Counted from the first letter of the stretch, positions 1 to 6,924 are shown. The stretch is 11,614 nucleotides of DNA from an uncultured Thalassospira sp. (GCA_946885765.1 CAMPHD010000066.1:1-11614), one strand, 5' to 3'. Numbers and translations are program-made. Notes: generated from the letters alone by a model not told the origin.

Positions 1-1
1 G

Positions 2-223
2 TACCTGATCCATGCCAGTGGTGCAATGACCGAAGGATGGTTCCATGTAAAGCTTTTATGCGTTGTGATCATGACCGGCATCCACATGATGCTGGCGCGA
101 TGCCGTCGCCAGTTTGAAGCGGACAATAATACGAAACCGCAAAAATTTTATCGTATTATCAACGAAGTACCGGCGGTTCTAATGGTGATCATCGTCTTTA
201 TGGTGATCGCACGCCCGTTCTGA
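2..223 (+). CDS. hemJ: HemJ family protoporphyrinogen oxidase, C-terminal fragment
   Basis: The reading frame is open from the window's left edge, so only the last 73 residues are visible. The family (HemJ, formerly UPF0093) is an inner-membrane protein that oxidises protoporphyrinogen IX to protoporphyrin IX in haem synthesis. Visible features are a GWFHVKLL segment leading into a membrane helix, an ARCRRQF basic turn, a YRIINEVP motif, and a last hydrophobic helix ending in ARPF. This order matches the C-terminus of HemJ as I know it. The catalytic and haem-contacting part lies outside the window. The gene ends 48 bases before a hairpin terminator shared with the converging secB. The ATG at 26 is internal, not a start. 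Recognition is by motif memory only. Confidence 0.85.
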   Translation, partial: YLIHASGAMTEGWFHVKLLCVVIMTGIHMMLARCRRQFEADNNTKPQKFYRIINEVPAVLMVIIVFMVIARPF

Positions 224-271
224 TCCAGAATGATCCATGCTTGAGTAGTAATTTCATTTCGCTATTGAAAT

Positions 272-302
272 AATAAAGGCCGCCAGTTTGGCGGCCTTTA
301 TT
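272..302. terminator. Bidirectional terminator between hemJ and secB
   Basis: A perfect 13-bp stem (272-284 with 290-302) closes a 5-base loop, AGTTT. The lower stem is A/T-rich on both sides, so T-rich sequence follows the GC-rich upper stem on either strand. It sits between two converging genes, 35 bp from the secB stop, and can end both transcripts. Confidence 0.85.
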
Positions 303-336
303 TCCATATCGTACCAAAATGGTTCAAAGCAGAAAA

Positions 337-831
337 TCAGGCGTTGCCCGCAGGCTGACCTTCCATCTGTTTGGAGAATTTCTTGCGGAAAAGATCCGCA
401 AAATCAATCTGCTGCATCATCAATGGCGGGAAGCCGCCATCGGCCGTCAGGTCAGAGATGATTTTGCGGACATAGGGGAACAGCATACGCGGAACTTCGA
501 TCAGAAGAACCGGAAGGCGATGTTCGTCGGCGACATTGAGCGTTACGACCGCGCCATACTGAAGTTCGGCAATGAAGGCGACCTTGTCGGCAACATCTGC
601 CTTGACGTTGATCTTGACGGTGACTTCGTGAAGTTTTTGATCCTGGGTCGTGCGTGCCTCGACATCAACATCGATGTTGATTTTCGGCTGCTGCTGCAGG
701 GCTACGCTTTCCGGTGCATTCGGATTTTCAAAGGAAAGATCCTTGATGTACTGGGTGTGGATCGTGATCGGGTTGCCGGCTGGCTTCTGTTCTTCGCCGC
801 CCTGCGCTGCACCGGTGGTGTTTTCGGCCAT
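337..831 (-). CDS. secB: Protein-export chaperone SecB
   Basis: A 164-residue cytoplasmic chaperone, against about 155 in E. coli. SecB forms a tetramer that keeps preproteins unfolded and hands them to SecA. The N-terminal 20 residues are a poorly conserved acidic and Gln-rich leader. The core follows: the QYIKDLSFENPNAP strand, the long alternating strand INIDVDVEAR, the KVAFIAELQYGAVV segment, the LLIEVPRMLFPYVRKIISD helix region, and the GGFPPLMMQQIDFADLF motif. This gives high confidence. The start is ATG at 831, with an AAGGGAG Shine-Dalgarno sequence (843-849) 11 bases upstream. The gene lies about 300 bp downstream of fxsA on the same strand and probably has its own promoter, because a possible fxsA terminator lies between them. 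The C-terminal tail is short and polar. Confidence 0.96.
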   Translation of the reverse strand: MAENTTGAAQGGEEQKPAGNPITIHTQYIKDLSFENPNAPESVALQQQPKINIDVDVEARTTQDQKLHEVTVKINVKADVADKVAFIAELQYGAVVTLNVADEHRLPVLLIEVPRMLFPYVRKIISDLTADGGFPPLMMQQIDFADLFRKKFSKQMEGQPAGNA

Positions 832-1130
832 TAAAGTCTAACTCCCTTAAATCTCGGTCTTGATCAGAAACAAGCCGTTCAGAATGTATCTGCCAAAGTA
901 TTTGTAACATGGTCAGGTGATCTGAAACTGGCTGATATGCTTGTTTCTGACGCCGCAACCCTGCGGCATGTCTTCTCATGGCCTAGCATGTCTTCCGGGC
1001 ACGGGCAAGAAAATCGCCGTGCGATATGGCTGGAAATGCGTGCCTTTGTAAGGCTTTTCAAACAAAAACAGTACCCGGTAATGCCAAGGTTCTGTTTTTG
1101 CAAATTTTACCAAGGTATGCCCGGCAGAGA
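832..1130. other. secB upstream region with a 20-bp-period direct repeat
   Basis: This 299 bp gap between secB and fxsA shows no convincing gene. The short reading frames here have Cys/Arg-rich compositions and no recognisable domain. It contains two exact copies of GCATGTCTTC at 966-975 and 986-995, two helical turns apart. It also has a small GC hairpin (952-957 with 962-967, loop ACCC) and a possible fxsA terminator at 1063-1100. I could not find a convincing -10/-35 pair for secB. Confidence 0.5.
1063..1100 (-). terminator. Possible terminator of fxsA
   Basis: A perfect 9-bp inverted repeat (1063-1071 with 1092-1100) reads CAAAAACAG on one arm and CTGTTTTTG on the other. After one mismatch, 3 more bp (1073-1075 with 1088-1090) extend it inward. 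On the minus strand it lies 30 bases past the fxsA stop, and its descending arm carries five T. The stem is AT-rich, so termination efficiency is uncertain. Confidence 0.45.
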
Positions 1131-1727
1131 TCAGGGATTCTTGGGCGGAAAATTGCGGGTATTGTCATCATTGACCGGGTTATCGGATGTATTTTTGTCT
1201 GCGTCGTTTTTATCGTCGGTTGGGCTGACATTTTCAAAATCGCCGTCAATGATCGGGCCGCTGCCCGCACGGCCACCCGGTTGCGGTCCGCTGCGACCTG
1301 ACGGATTGGCACCGCCCGATGACCCGGTATTGCCATAGGTTCGACGCGAAAAATTAGTGCGGATATTGCCTGACTGAACCAGTTTCATGATAACACCGGC
1401 ACCGACCGCCTTGCGTAGTGGTGGGATGAGCAACAGAAAGCCCATGGTATCGGTGACAAAGCCCGGTGTCAGCAGCAGCACTCCGGCGATCAGAATGCAA
1501 ATGCCGTTAAACAGCTCGCCAATCGGCATTTCGCCCTGATCCATTTGGGCCTGCGCACGGGCAAGGGTTTGCAAACCTTGGGCACGCATCAGCGAAGTTC
1601 CGATCACGGCGGTCAGGATGACAATGCCAATCGTTGGCCACAGGCCAATCAACTCGCCAGCCTGAATGAAGACGGCAATTTCAATGATCGGCATGGCCAC
1701 GAAGATGGCCAGAAAATAAAAGCCCAT
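1131..1727 (-). CDS. fxsA: FxsA family inner-membrane protein
   Basis: A 198-residue membrane protein. FxsA (formerly YjeG) is named for suppressing F-plasmid exclusion of phage T7 when overproduced. Its normal role is poorly defined. Hydrophobic segments lie at about 2-22, 27-46 and 72-102, with the characteristic LIGLWPTIGIVILTAVIGTSL and LLLTPGFVTDTMGFLLLIPPLR motifs. The C-terminal half (about 130-198) is a Gly/Ser/Asn/Asp-rich, probably disordered tail. It contains IIDGDFENV (159-167), which resembles the short conserved C-terminal motif of proteobacterial FxsA. The start is ATG at 1727, with GGAG five to six bases upstream. It is divergent from timA, and secB lies downstream on the same strand. 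The fxsA/secB/timA neighbourhood recurs in alphaproteobacteria. Confidence 0.93.
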   Translation of the reverse strand: MGFYFLAIFVAMPIIEIAVFIQAGELIGLWPTIGIVILTAVIGTSLMRAQGLQTLARAQAQMDQGEMPIGELFNGICILIAGVLLLTPGFVTDTMGFLLLIPPLRKAVGAGVIMKLVQSGNIRTNFSRRTYGNTGSSGGANPSGRSGPQPGGRAGSGPIIDGDFENVSPTDDKNDADKNTSDNPVNDDNTRNFPPKNP

Positions 1728-1798
1728 TTTTGCTCCGCTCGGCTTTGCATTTGGTCGACTTGATCAGATTTGATCGCGATTTATCAGGTAAACATACT

Positions 1799-1814
1799 TT
1801 GACAGGACCGGTCC
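1799..1814 (+). promoter_or_regulatory. Consensus -35 box abutting a 10-bp palindrome
   Basis: TTGACA matches the sigma-70 -35 consensus exactly. GGACCGGTCC, directly adjacent, is a perfect palindrome and would lie in the promoter spacer. No good -10 hexamer lies 16-18 bases downstream (the bases around 1822-1828 read GCAGTAT), so the promoter may need an activator. Transcription would run toward timA with a leader of roughly 270 bases. Confidence 0.35.
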
Positions 1815-1844
1815 GCAAAGCGCAGTATTGCATAAACATATTGG

Positions 1845-1878
1845 ATTTCAGGTATTTCGCTTTAATCTCACCTGAAAT
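1845..1878. repeat. Perfect 9-bp inverted repeat
   Basis: ATTTCAGGT (1845-1853) and ACCTGAAAT (1870-1878) are exact reverse complements separated by 16 bases. It could be a binding site for a dimeric regulator or a leader hairpin. It lies between the divergent genes fxsA and timA. No T-run follows on either strand, so a terminator is unlikely. Confidence 0.6.
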
Positions 1879-1891
1879 ACTTTCGGAATTT

Positions 1892-1940
1892 GGCGGCAAA
1901 CTACCGGTATAACTGGACGAAAATACGGCAGTTTGCCACC
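1892..1940. repeat. Long imperfect inverted repeat upstream of timA
   Basis: Arms 1892-1906 and 1926-1940 pair at 13 of 15 positions. The uninterrupted core is GGCAAACT with AGTTTGCC, and the loop is 19 bases. As RNA in a timA leader it would be a stable stem. No T-run follows, so it does not look like a terminator. Confidence 0.6.
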
Positions 1941-2109
1941 GTGTTCGCGACGATATTATGATTGTGCGGATGAACAGGGTGAAACCGATCACATTTTAAA
2001 TGCGATCGGGAGTTGCCCTTGCATTCGCTTCGGTCCATACCATTTCTCGACCACGGCAGTTTTGCTGTTTTTGGCGTTTTTCGAAACCTTACAGATCAAG
2101 AGTCCGGGC

Positions 2110-2838
2110 TTGCAGTATTTCGACATCATTCTTTTCGCATTGATCGCGGTTTTTCTGGTTTTGCGCTTGCGCAGTACCCTTGGGCGCCGAAATGGCGAGG
2201 AAAAGCAAGGTCCAACGGATGTCTTTGGCCGTCGTTCGCACGAGAATGACAGCAAGGACACGAACAATGGTGCAACCAATGGCGCGCCACAACCGACGGA
2301 CAATGTCTATCGTTTGCCCGATGCCGAGAAGGCAGCCGGAAAGGTTGAGGGAACGGTCGCAGCCGACAGCAGCACGTTCGGCGTGTTGCAGAAGATCCAG
2401 AAAGCTGATCCCGACTTTACCCAGCAGGATTTCCTGAATGGAGCGCGGATGGCGTTCGAAATGATCGTCGAATATTTTGCCAAGGGCGACAAGGATGGCC
2501 TGAAGCCGCTTCTGTCGAACGATGTTTACAAAAATTTTGCCGCTGCGATTGACGCCCGTGCCGAAAAGGGCGAGCGCGAGGAAACCACGCTAGTCGGTAT
2601 CAAAAGTGCCGCCATTCACGATGCCAGCCTTGAAGGTCGGACGGCCTATATCACGATCAAATTTGTGTCCGAGGAAGTATCCGTTATTCGCAACAATGAC
2701 GGTGATGTGGTTTCGGGTGATCCGAATCAGGTAATCGAGGCTGAAGACCTTTGGACATTTGCGCGCAATATCGAAAGCCGGGATCCTAACTGGCAGCTGG
2801 TAGCAACCGAAACGCCGGAAGAAGAAACCGCACAGTAA
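2110..2838 (+). CDS. timA: Tim44-like domain protein TimA
   Basis: About 242 residues. It is the alphaproteobacterial relative of mitochondrial Tim44; TimA of Caulobacter is a membrane-associated protein of uncertain role. An N-terminal membrane segment (about 3-20, DIILFALIAVFLVLRLR) is followed by the LGRRNGEE motif usual right after the helix. A polar, low-complexity linker (30-85) follows. The Tim44 domain is at about 88-235, with FLNGARMAFEMIVEYFAKGD, LKPLLSNDVY and a C-terminal EDLWTFAR. The frame has no ATG near its beginning. I chose TTG at 2110 because it puts the helix at the extreme N-terminus as in relatives, and AAGAG lies seven bases upstream. The frame stays open to TTG at 1933. 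It ends in a strong terminator, so mltA is a separate unit. Confidence 0.9.
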   Translation: MQYFDIILFALIAVFLVLRLRSTLGRRNGEEKQGPTDVFGRRSHENDSKDTNNGATNGAPQPTDNVYRLPDAEKAAGKVEGTVAADSSTFGVLQKIQKADPDFTQQDFLNGARMAFEMIVEYFAKGDKDGLKPLLSNDVYKNFAAAIDARAEKGEREETTLVGIKSAAIHDASLEGRTAYITIKFVSEEVSVIRNNDGDVVSGDPNQVIEAEDLWTFARNIESRDPNWQLVATETPEEETAQ

Positions 2839-2867
2839 TCCGCGGTTCTTTTCGGAAAATACATGAC

Positions 2868-2896
2868 AAAGGCGGTCCTGCGGGATCGCCTTTTTT
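2868..2896 (+). terminator. Intrinsic terminator of timA
   Basis: An 11-bp stem with one G-U pair (2868-2878 with 2883-2893) closes on the tetraloop TGCG. Six T (2891-2896) follow the GC-rich part. It lies 30 bases past the timA stop. Confidence 0.9.
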
Positions 2897-2956
2897 ATTG
2901 ACGTATTTTTCTGCGCAGATGCCTTCGGACGATTTGCGATTATCGGCTTGTTAAGC

Positions 2957-2984
2957 TTGTTTTTGGACAATCGCACCAGATAAT
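2957..2984 (+). promoter_or_regulatory. Candidate mltA promoter
   Basis: TTGTTT (2957-2962), a 16-base spacer and GATAAT (2979-2984) form a plausible sigma-70-type promoter. GATAAT matches five of six consensus bases; the -35 matches three. It lies between the timA terminator and mltA and would give a leader of about 65 bases. Confidence 0.35.
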
Positions 2985-3055
2985 CGAAATGGGCAAACAT
3001 TGGCCAAGCCATTTTGCCGGTTCTGATCCGGATTTTGTAGATAGCGGGTTTTGCC

Positions 3056-4327
3056 TTGAAAAGACATCTTGTTTTGTCGCGCCTTCTTTCAATTGTTGCG
3101 GTTTTTATCGGGGCGGCTGGTGCTCTTGTCTGGCTGTTTTGGGACGATATCGCCGGTCTTGTCGGATTGGGCGAAGTGCCGGAAAAACCGGCAGATATGC
3201 TGACCCTTGAGCCAACCGATTTCAGCCAGCTTGACGGTTGGCAGACAGACGATATGCGCGGCAGCCTGAAAGCGTTTCAGCGGTCCTGTGCGGCAATGAT
3301 CAAACGTGGCGATGAACGCGATATCGGCCCTGACCCGCGCATGGGAACGGTTGGTGACTGGCGAGGGTTATGTGAAACCGCGTTGGCGCTTGAGCCCGAC
3401 ATGATCCGCAAGGAAGACGCACGAACCTTTTTCCAAAGCGGGTTCAGGCCGTATCTGGTGGGTAATAATGATGATCCCGAAGGATTGTTTACTGGTTATT
3501 TCGAACCGGAACTGCGCGGTAATCTGACGCGTGAAGGACCATTTCAGACGGCGATCTACCTGAAACCCGAGGACATGGTTTCCGTCGATCTTGGCGCATT
3601 TCGCGAGGATTTGAAGGGCACGACACTGGTCGGGCGGATCGAGGGCAAAAGTGTTAAGCCATATTATGATCGTGCGGCGATTGAAAATGGCGCGCTTGCC
3701 GGGCGCGATCTTGAGCTTGTCTGGGTTGATGACGCTGTGGATGCGTTTTTCCTGCAAATCCAGGGATCTGGCCGGGTTGTGTTGCCCGATGGCAGCGTGC
3801 TGCGTATCGGCTATGCCGCGACCAACGGGCACCCGTATTTTGCCATCGGACGGGAATTGATCGAACGCGGCGAGCTGACACGCGAAACCGTATCGTTGCA
3901 AACCATCCGGCAATGGTTGTCCGACCATCCCGATCAGGCCGATGCAGTGATGAATACCAACGCCTCGTTTGTATTTTTTACGCCGCTTAAGACCGATCCG
4001 GAAGACCCGGATGCCGGGCCGCTGGGCTCGCAGGGTGTGCCTTTGGAACCGGGCCGGTCATTGGCGGTTGATCGACGGTTCCATGCGATGGGGGTGCCGA
4101 TCTGGCTTGAAACCGATGACGCGATGAATGTGGACGCCCGGTTTCATCATCTGATGGTGGCACAGGATACGGGTGGTGCGATCCGTGGCCCGGTGCGCGG
4201 CGATATTTTCTTTGGCCCCGGCGAGGAAGCTGCCCTTCATGCCGGACATATGAATCGCAAGGGCCGCAAATTTGTATTGCTGCCCGCATCGATTGATCCG
4301 GTTAAACTGGCGGAGGTCAAACCCTGA
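3056..4327 (+). CDS. mltA: Membrane-bound lytic murein transglycosylase A (MltA)
   Basis: A 423-residue periplasmic enzyme that cleaves peptidoglycan between MurNAc and GlcNAc, leaving 1,6-anhydroMurNAc ends. An N-terminal hydrophobic segment (about 10-30) preceded by KRH is a signal or anchor. The MltA domain includes FTGYFEPEL (145-153) and FFLQIQGSGRVVLPDG (231-246). The C-terminal 3D domain has LAVDRRFHAMGVPIWLE (336-352) and VAQDTGGAIRGPVRGDIFFG (368-387). By analogy with E. coli the catalytic Asp lies in this last block; Asp383 is my best guess, with Asp371 the other candidate. There is no lipobox Cys, unlike E. coli MltA, which is a lipoprotein. The start is TTG at 3056: an in-frame TAG lies at 3038-3040, no ATG precedes the hydrophobic segment, and the ribosome-binding site is weak. 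The stop overlaps the next gene by one base. Confidence 0.95.
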   Translation: MKRHLVLSRLLSIVAVFIGAAGALVWLFWDDIAGLVGLGEVPEKPADMLTLEPTDFSQLDGWQTDDMRGSLKAFQRSCAAMIKRGDERDIGPDPRMGTVGDWRGLCETALALEPDMIRKEDARTFFQSGFRPYLVGNNDDPEGLFTGYFEPELRGNLTREGPFQTAIYLKPEDMVSVDLGAFREDLKGTTLVGRIEGKSVKPYYDRAAIENGALAGRDLELVWVDDAVDAFFLQIQGSGRVVLPDGSVLRIGYAATNGHPYFAIGRELIERGELTRETVSLQTIRQWLSDHPDQADAVMNTNASFVFFTPLKTDPEDPDAGPLGSQGVPLEPGRSLAVDRRFHAMGVPIWLETDDAMNVDARFHHLMVAQDTGGAIRGPVRGDIFFGPGEEAALHAGHMNRKGRKFVLLPASIDPVKLAEVKP

Positions 4328-4692
4328 TGCTGCGTCATATCGTCCTGTTACAAATCGGAGACGGTGTTTCGGCATCACAGATCACGGGTTTGCTTGACGA
4401 ATTATCGCAAGTTGCCCTTGAAACGCCGGGAATTCTGGCCTTTGCCGGGGGCCCAAAAACACCGGGAAGCGGGCTTAGTCAGGGTTTCACCCATGCGCTG
4501 ACCATTGATTTCGTCGATGGGGCGGCGCGTGATGCGTATCTTTCCGGTCTGGACAAGGACGGGGTCGGTCGGCGTATTTCAGAAATGACTGTCGGTGGAT
4601 TGGGCGGAGTCTTGGCAATCAATCTTGATATTTCTGACATGAAAATACCTGATGACCTTTCGCGGAAAAAACTTCAAGCTAAATGGATATAA
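4327..4692 (+). CDS. Dabb (stress-responsive A/B barrel) domain protein
   Basis: A 121-residue small soluble protein. It opens with MLRHIVLLQI. A predicted amphipathic stretch runs about 17-32, followed by PGILAFAGGPK, QGFTHALTIDFVDGAARDAYLSG and a final VLAINLDI strand. This order matches the ferredoxin-like Dabb fold, a dimeric alpha/beta barrel. Members include plant stress proteins and many bacterial proteins of unknown activity, so no substrate can be named. The start ATG overlaps the mltA stop (TGATG), which implies translational coupling. About 25 residues extend past the usual domain end, with a basic SRKKLQAKW tail. In many alphaproteobacteria I would expect an Smr-domain gene after mltA; none is present here. 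Confidence 0.8.
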   Translation: MLRHIVLLQIGDGVSASQITGLLDELSQVALETPGILAFAGGPKTPGSGLSQGFTHALTIDFVDGAARDAYLSGLDKDGVGRRISEMTVGGLGGVLAINLDISDMKIPDDLSRKKLQAKWI

Positions 4693-4697
4693 TCATT

Positions 4698-4726
4698 AAT
4701 CAGAAATAAATGACTGATTTTATTTT
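4698..4726 (+). terminator. Weak AT-rich terminator after the Dabb gene
   Basis: A 6-bp stem, AATCAG with CTGATT (4698-4703 and 4714-4719), is followed by TTATTTTT. The stem is weak, so it may act together with the stronger hairpin at 4780-4806. Confidence 0.35.
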
Positions 4727-4775
4727 TATAAAATCTGCTTTTTCTCGGCGGTGATAAAGGTGGATATTTTCCACC

Positions 4776-4806
4776 AAAAAAACGGGCAGGTTCATCCTGC
4801 CCGTTT
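4776..4806 (-). terminator. Intrinsic terminator of rlmN, possibly bidirectional
   Basis: A perfect 11-bp stem (4780-4790 with 4796-4806) has loop TTCAT. On the minus strand it is followed by seven T (4776-4782), overlapping the stem base. It lies 35 bases past the rlmN stop. On the plus strand only TTT follows, so it may also stop transcripts from mltA but less efficiently. A further small hairpin (4759-4764 with 4770-4775) adjoins it. Confidence 0.88.
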
Positions 4807-4841
4807 GTAATTCCAGATGTTTACCGTGTTCTGCACGTTAG

Positions 4842-6155
4842 CTACTGTGCGGCAACCACATTGGTGCTTTTGTCGCTCGAAGCATTGCCACAGCCGCCGA
4901 CACGTGATTTGCGCTGGCGCTGGCTTTCGGATTTCAACTGGCCGCAGGCAGCCAGAATATCGCGGCCACGCGGCCAGCGTATCGGGGCTTCGTAGCCGAG
5001 TTCAAGCAGTGTATGGGCGAATTTCTTGATATCATTGGTTGGCGTGCATTCATAGTCCGAACCCGGCCATTTGTTGAACGGGATCAGGTTGAATTTGCAA
5101 TGGACACCTTTGACCAGCTTTGCCAACGCACGCGCATGTTCCGGTTTGTCATTCACACCTTTGAGCATCACATATTCCATGGTGATCGGGCGCGAATTGG
5201 ACATGCCGGGATAGTGGCGGCAGGCATTCATCAGTTCCTTAAGCGGATACTTTTTGTTGATCGGCATGATTTCGTTGCGCAGATCATCATCGGGCGCATG
5301 CAGAGAAATCGCCAGACCAACACCAAGTTCCTCGCCGCAACGTACGATTTCCGGCACCACACCCGATGTGGACAGGGTGACGCGACGGCGCGAGATTGAA
5401 ATACCTTCGCCATCCATGGCGATTTTCAGCGCTTCGCGGACATTTTCATAGTTAAACAGTGGCTCGCCCATGCCCATCATGACGATGTTCGACAGGCGGC
5501 GGATGCCGTTTGCCGGGGTCGGCCATTCGCCGTAACTGTCACGGGCTACCATGAACTGGCTGACGATTTCGCCAGGCGTCAGGTTACGAACCAGAAGCTG
5601 GGTCCCAGTATGGCAGAATTTGCAGGTCAGCGTACAGCCGACCTGCGAGGAAATGCAGACAGCCCCACGATCTTCGTTGCGATCCGGGATATAGACCGTC
5701 TCTGCTTCGTTGCCGTCATGGAACTTCATCAGCCATTTATGGGTATCGTCCGAGCTTTTCTGATCGGTGGTCAGAACCGGGCGGCCGACATAAAAATCCT
5801 GCGACAGACGATCACGCAGCTTTTTGGAAATGTTGGTCATATCCTCGATGTCTTTGACACCGCGGTTATAGATCCAGTTCCACATCTGTTTGACGCGAAA
5901 CTTGCTTTCGCCCATTTCGGCCAGAAGTTCGGTCAGCTGGTCGCGCGACAGTCCCACGAGATCACGACGTCCGTCGGCAGCCTGTCCGTTTGCGGCGCGC
6001 GTTACGAAGTCGGTCAGCGTCGGGCCGCTCTGGCTGGTGGGGATTGCGGCATTTGTGGTCGCGTTCTCGGTCAGGACGTCGGTCATCCCGGGCTCTCTCT
6101 CTGGTTCTGGCAGTTTTATCGGCGTTTGTTGTTGGTCATCAGGCGACATCAGCAC
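4842..6155 (-). CDS. rlmN: Dual-specificity RNA methyltransferase RlmN
   Basis: A radical-SAM enzyme that methylates C2 of A2503 in 23S rRNA and of A37 in some tRNAs. In the 437-residue frame the [4Fe-4S] cysteines are C174, C178 and C181 (GCTLTCKFC). The two mechanistic cysteines are C167 (AVCISSQ) and C404 (LAACGQL), equivalent to E. coli C118 and C355. [15 protein letters not shown] (225-239) and the [17 protein letters not shown] block (284-300) are also family signatures. The N-terminal domain with [15 protein letters not shown] starts near 64. The frame begins at GTG 6155, with GGAAACG just upstream. ATG at 6149 and ATG at 6086 (preceded by GAGAGAGAG) are alternatives. The first 50 residues are not family-conserved. 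The C-terminal tail after 411 is polar and contains a GGCG. Confidence 0.96.
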   Translation of the reverse strand: MLMSPDDQQQTPIKLPEPEREPGMTDVLTENATTNAAIPTSQSGPTLTDFVTRAANGQAADGRRDLVGLSRDQLTELLAEMGESKFRVKQMWNWIYNRGVKDIEDMTNISKKLRDRLSQDFYVGRPVLTTDQKSSDDTHKWLMKFHDGNEAETVYIPDRNEDRGAVCISSQVGCTLTCKFCHTGTQLLVRNLTPGEIVSQFMVARDSYGEWPTPANGIRRLSNIVMMGMGEPLFNYENVREALKIAMDGEGISISRRRVTLSTSGVVPEIVRCGEELGVGLAISLHAPDDDLRNEIMPINKKYPLKELMNACRHYPGMSNSRPITMEYVMLKGVNDKPEHARALAKLVKGVHCKFNLIPFNKWPGSDYECTPTNDIKKFAHTLLELGYEAPIRWPRGRDILAACGQLKSESQRQRKSRVGGCGNASSDKSTNVVAAQ

Positions 6156-6250
6156 CGTTTCCGGCTTTGTGCATCCGATGCGTGCCGGATTTGCAACGGG
6201 GCTGGACTATAACAGATTTCCCCGTGAAATGCTTTTGGCGCATAAACCAT

Positions 6251-6271
6251 GGCCCCGCATATAGCGGGGCC
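6251..6271. terminator. GC-rich hairpin between the IalB-family gene and rlmN
   Basis: A perfect 8-bp GC stem (6251-6258 with 6264-6271) has loop ATATA. No clear T-run follows on either strand, so it could be a weak terminator of the IalB-family gene, about 105 bases past its stop, or a structure upstream of rlmN. A TATAGT -10-like hexamer (6206-6211, minus strand) lies between it and rlmN. Confidence 0.35.
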
Positions 6272-6375
6272 GGGGCAATTTACAAACGATAAAATTCACA
6301 TTGCAGCTATTTGCCGGACGCGATGCAGGTTTACAAGCGCCTCAAACCGCAGGGATTTATCGGTTCATTGTTCGG

Positions 6376-6924
6376 TCAACTAACCGGTTTGGCGTCGCAA
6401 GCCTTTGAAATGGCGTTATAGGCTGCGGTAAACCCAGAAAGCGAATAGGTATCGGTGGTTTTCGTACCCCGCGATGAATTTCCGACGACAACCATGTTGC
6501 TGCCGGCTTTCATGGCGCTCACCAGCTTGCGATCTTCTTCGCCATTCACAGCCCAAGCCGAATCCTCGTAGGTGAACAGCTTGAAACTATTGGAATCGAC
6601 TCGAAGGTCAACATCGCTATCCTTTTCATAGGTATAGCCGGTGATGAAGCTGACTTCGTTGAATAGTTTGAGCGCCGGGCGGTGTGTAACCATGACATAG
6701 ATTTTGCCGCGCTGGGTATAGTCGCCTTTGGCTGAGGTCGGCTGACTTCCGATATAGCAGACTTTTTTGCCTTTTTCGGAATAGCTATAGGCTTCCCATT
6801 TTCCATATACATCAATCAGTTGCGGTGCATTTTGCGCAATCGCAGCCTGAGATATCAAAGCGATGAGGGCGGCAGTTGCACCTGCCAGCGAATTTCTGAC
6901 AAGACGATGGGCGTGTTTTTTCAT
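6376..6924 (-). CDS. Invasion associated locus B (IalB) family periplasmic protein
   Basis: A 182-residue exported protein. The family is named after Bartonella IalB, but most members are in free-living alphaproteobacteria and their molecular role is unknown. The signal peptide is clear: basic MKKHAHRLVR, a hydrophobic core at 13-29, and an AIA cleavage site at about 30. The mature part has GKWEAYSY, KKVCYIGSQPTSAKGDYTQRG, YVMVTHRP, and near the end GTKTTDTYSLSGF and the final KAC. These match the family closely. C56 and C176 are the only cysteines and could form a disulfide. The start is ATG at 6924, with only a weak GCGAG upstream. Proximity to rlmN is, as far as I know, a recurrent alphaproteobacterial arrangement. 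Confidence 0.9.
   Translation of the reverse strand: MKKHAHRLVRNSLAGATAALIALISQAAIAQNAPQLIDVYGKWEAYSYSEKGKKVCYIGSQPTSAKGDYTQRGKIYVMVTHRPALKLFNEVSFITGYTYEKDSDVDLRVDSNSFKLFTYEDSAWAVNGEEDRKLVSAMKAGSNMVVVGNSSRGTKTTDTYSLSGFTAAYNAISKACDAKPVS

Larger units (their letters stand above)
1728..2109. other. fxsA-timA divergent intergenic region with inverted repeats
   Basis: This 382 bp stretch must contain the fxsA and timA control regions. A perfect TTGACA (1799-1804, + strand) is followed directly by the 10-bp palindrome GGACCGGTCC (1805-1814). Further right are two inverted repeats, 1845-1878 and 1892-1940, listed separately. The timA frame stays open back to a TTG at 1933 but contains no ATG. The residues before 2110 do not resemble the family, so I treat this part as leader. 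No other gene is visible. Confidence 0.6.

Noticed and set aside
319..834. 171-residue plus-strand frame
   Set aside because: Antisense shadow of secB; no recognisable domain, and the minus-strand frame is a clear SecB.
879..1103. 74-residue minus-strand frame between fxsA and secB
   Set aside because: Cys/Arg/Ser-rich, no ribosome-binding site or family resemblance, and it begins inside the possible fxsA terminator.
1933..2109. N-terminal extension of timA from TTG 1933
   Set aside because: The 59 extra residues include Cys-rich and unrelated sequence, cross a long inverted repeat, and would bury the membrane helix that is N-terminal in relatives.
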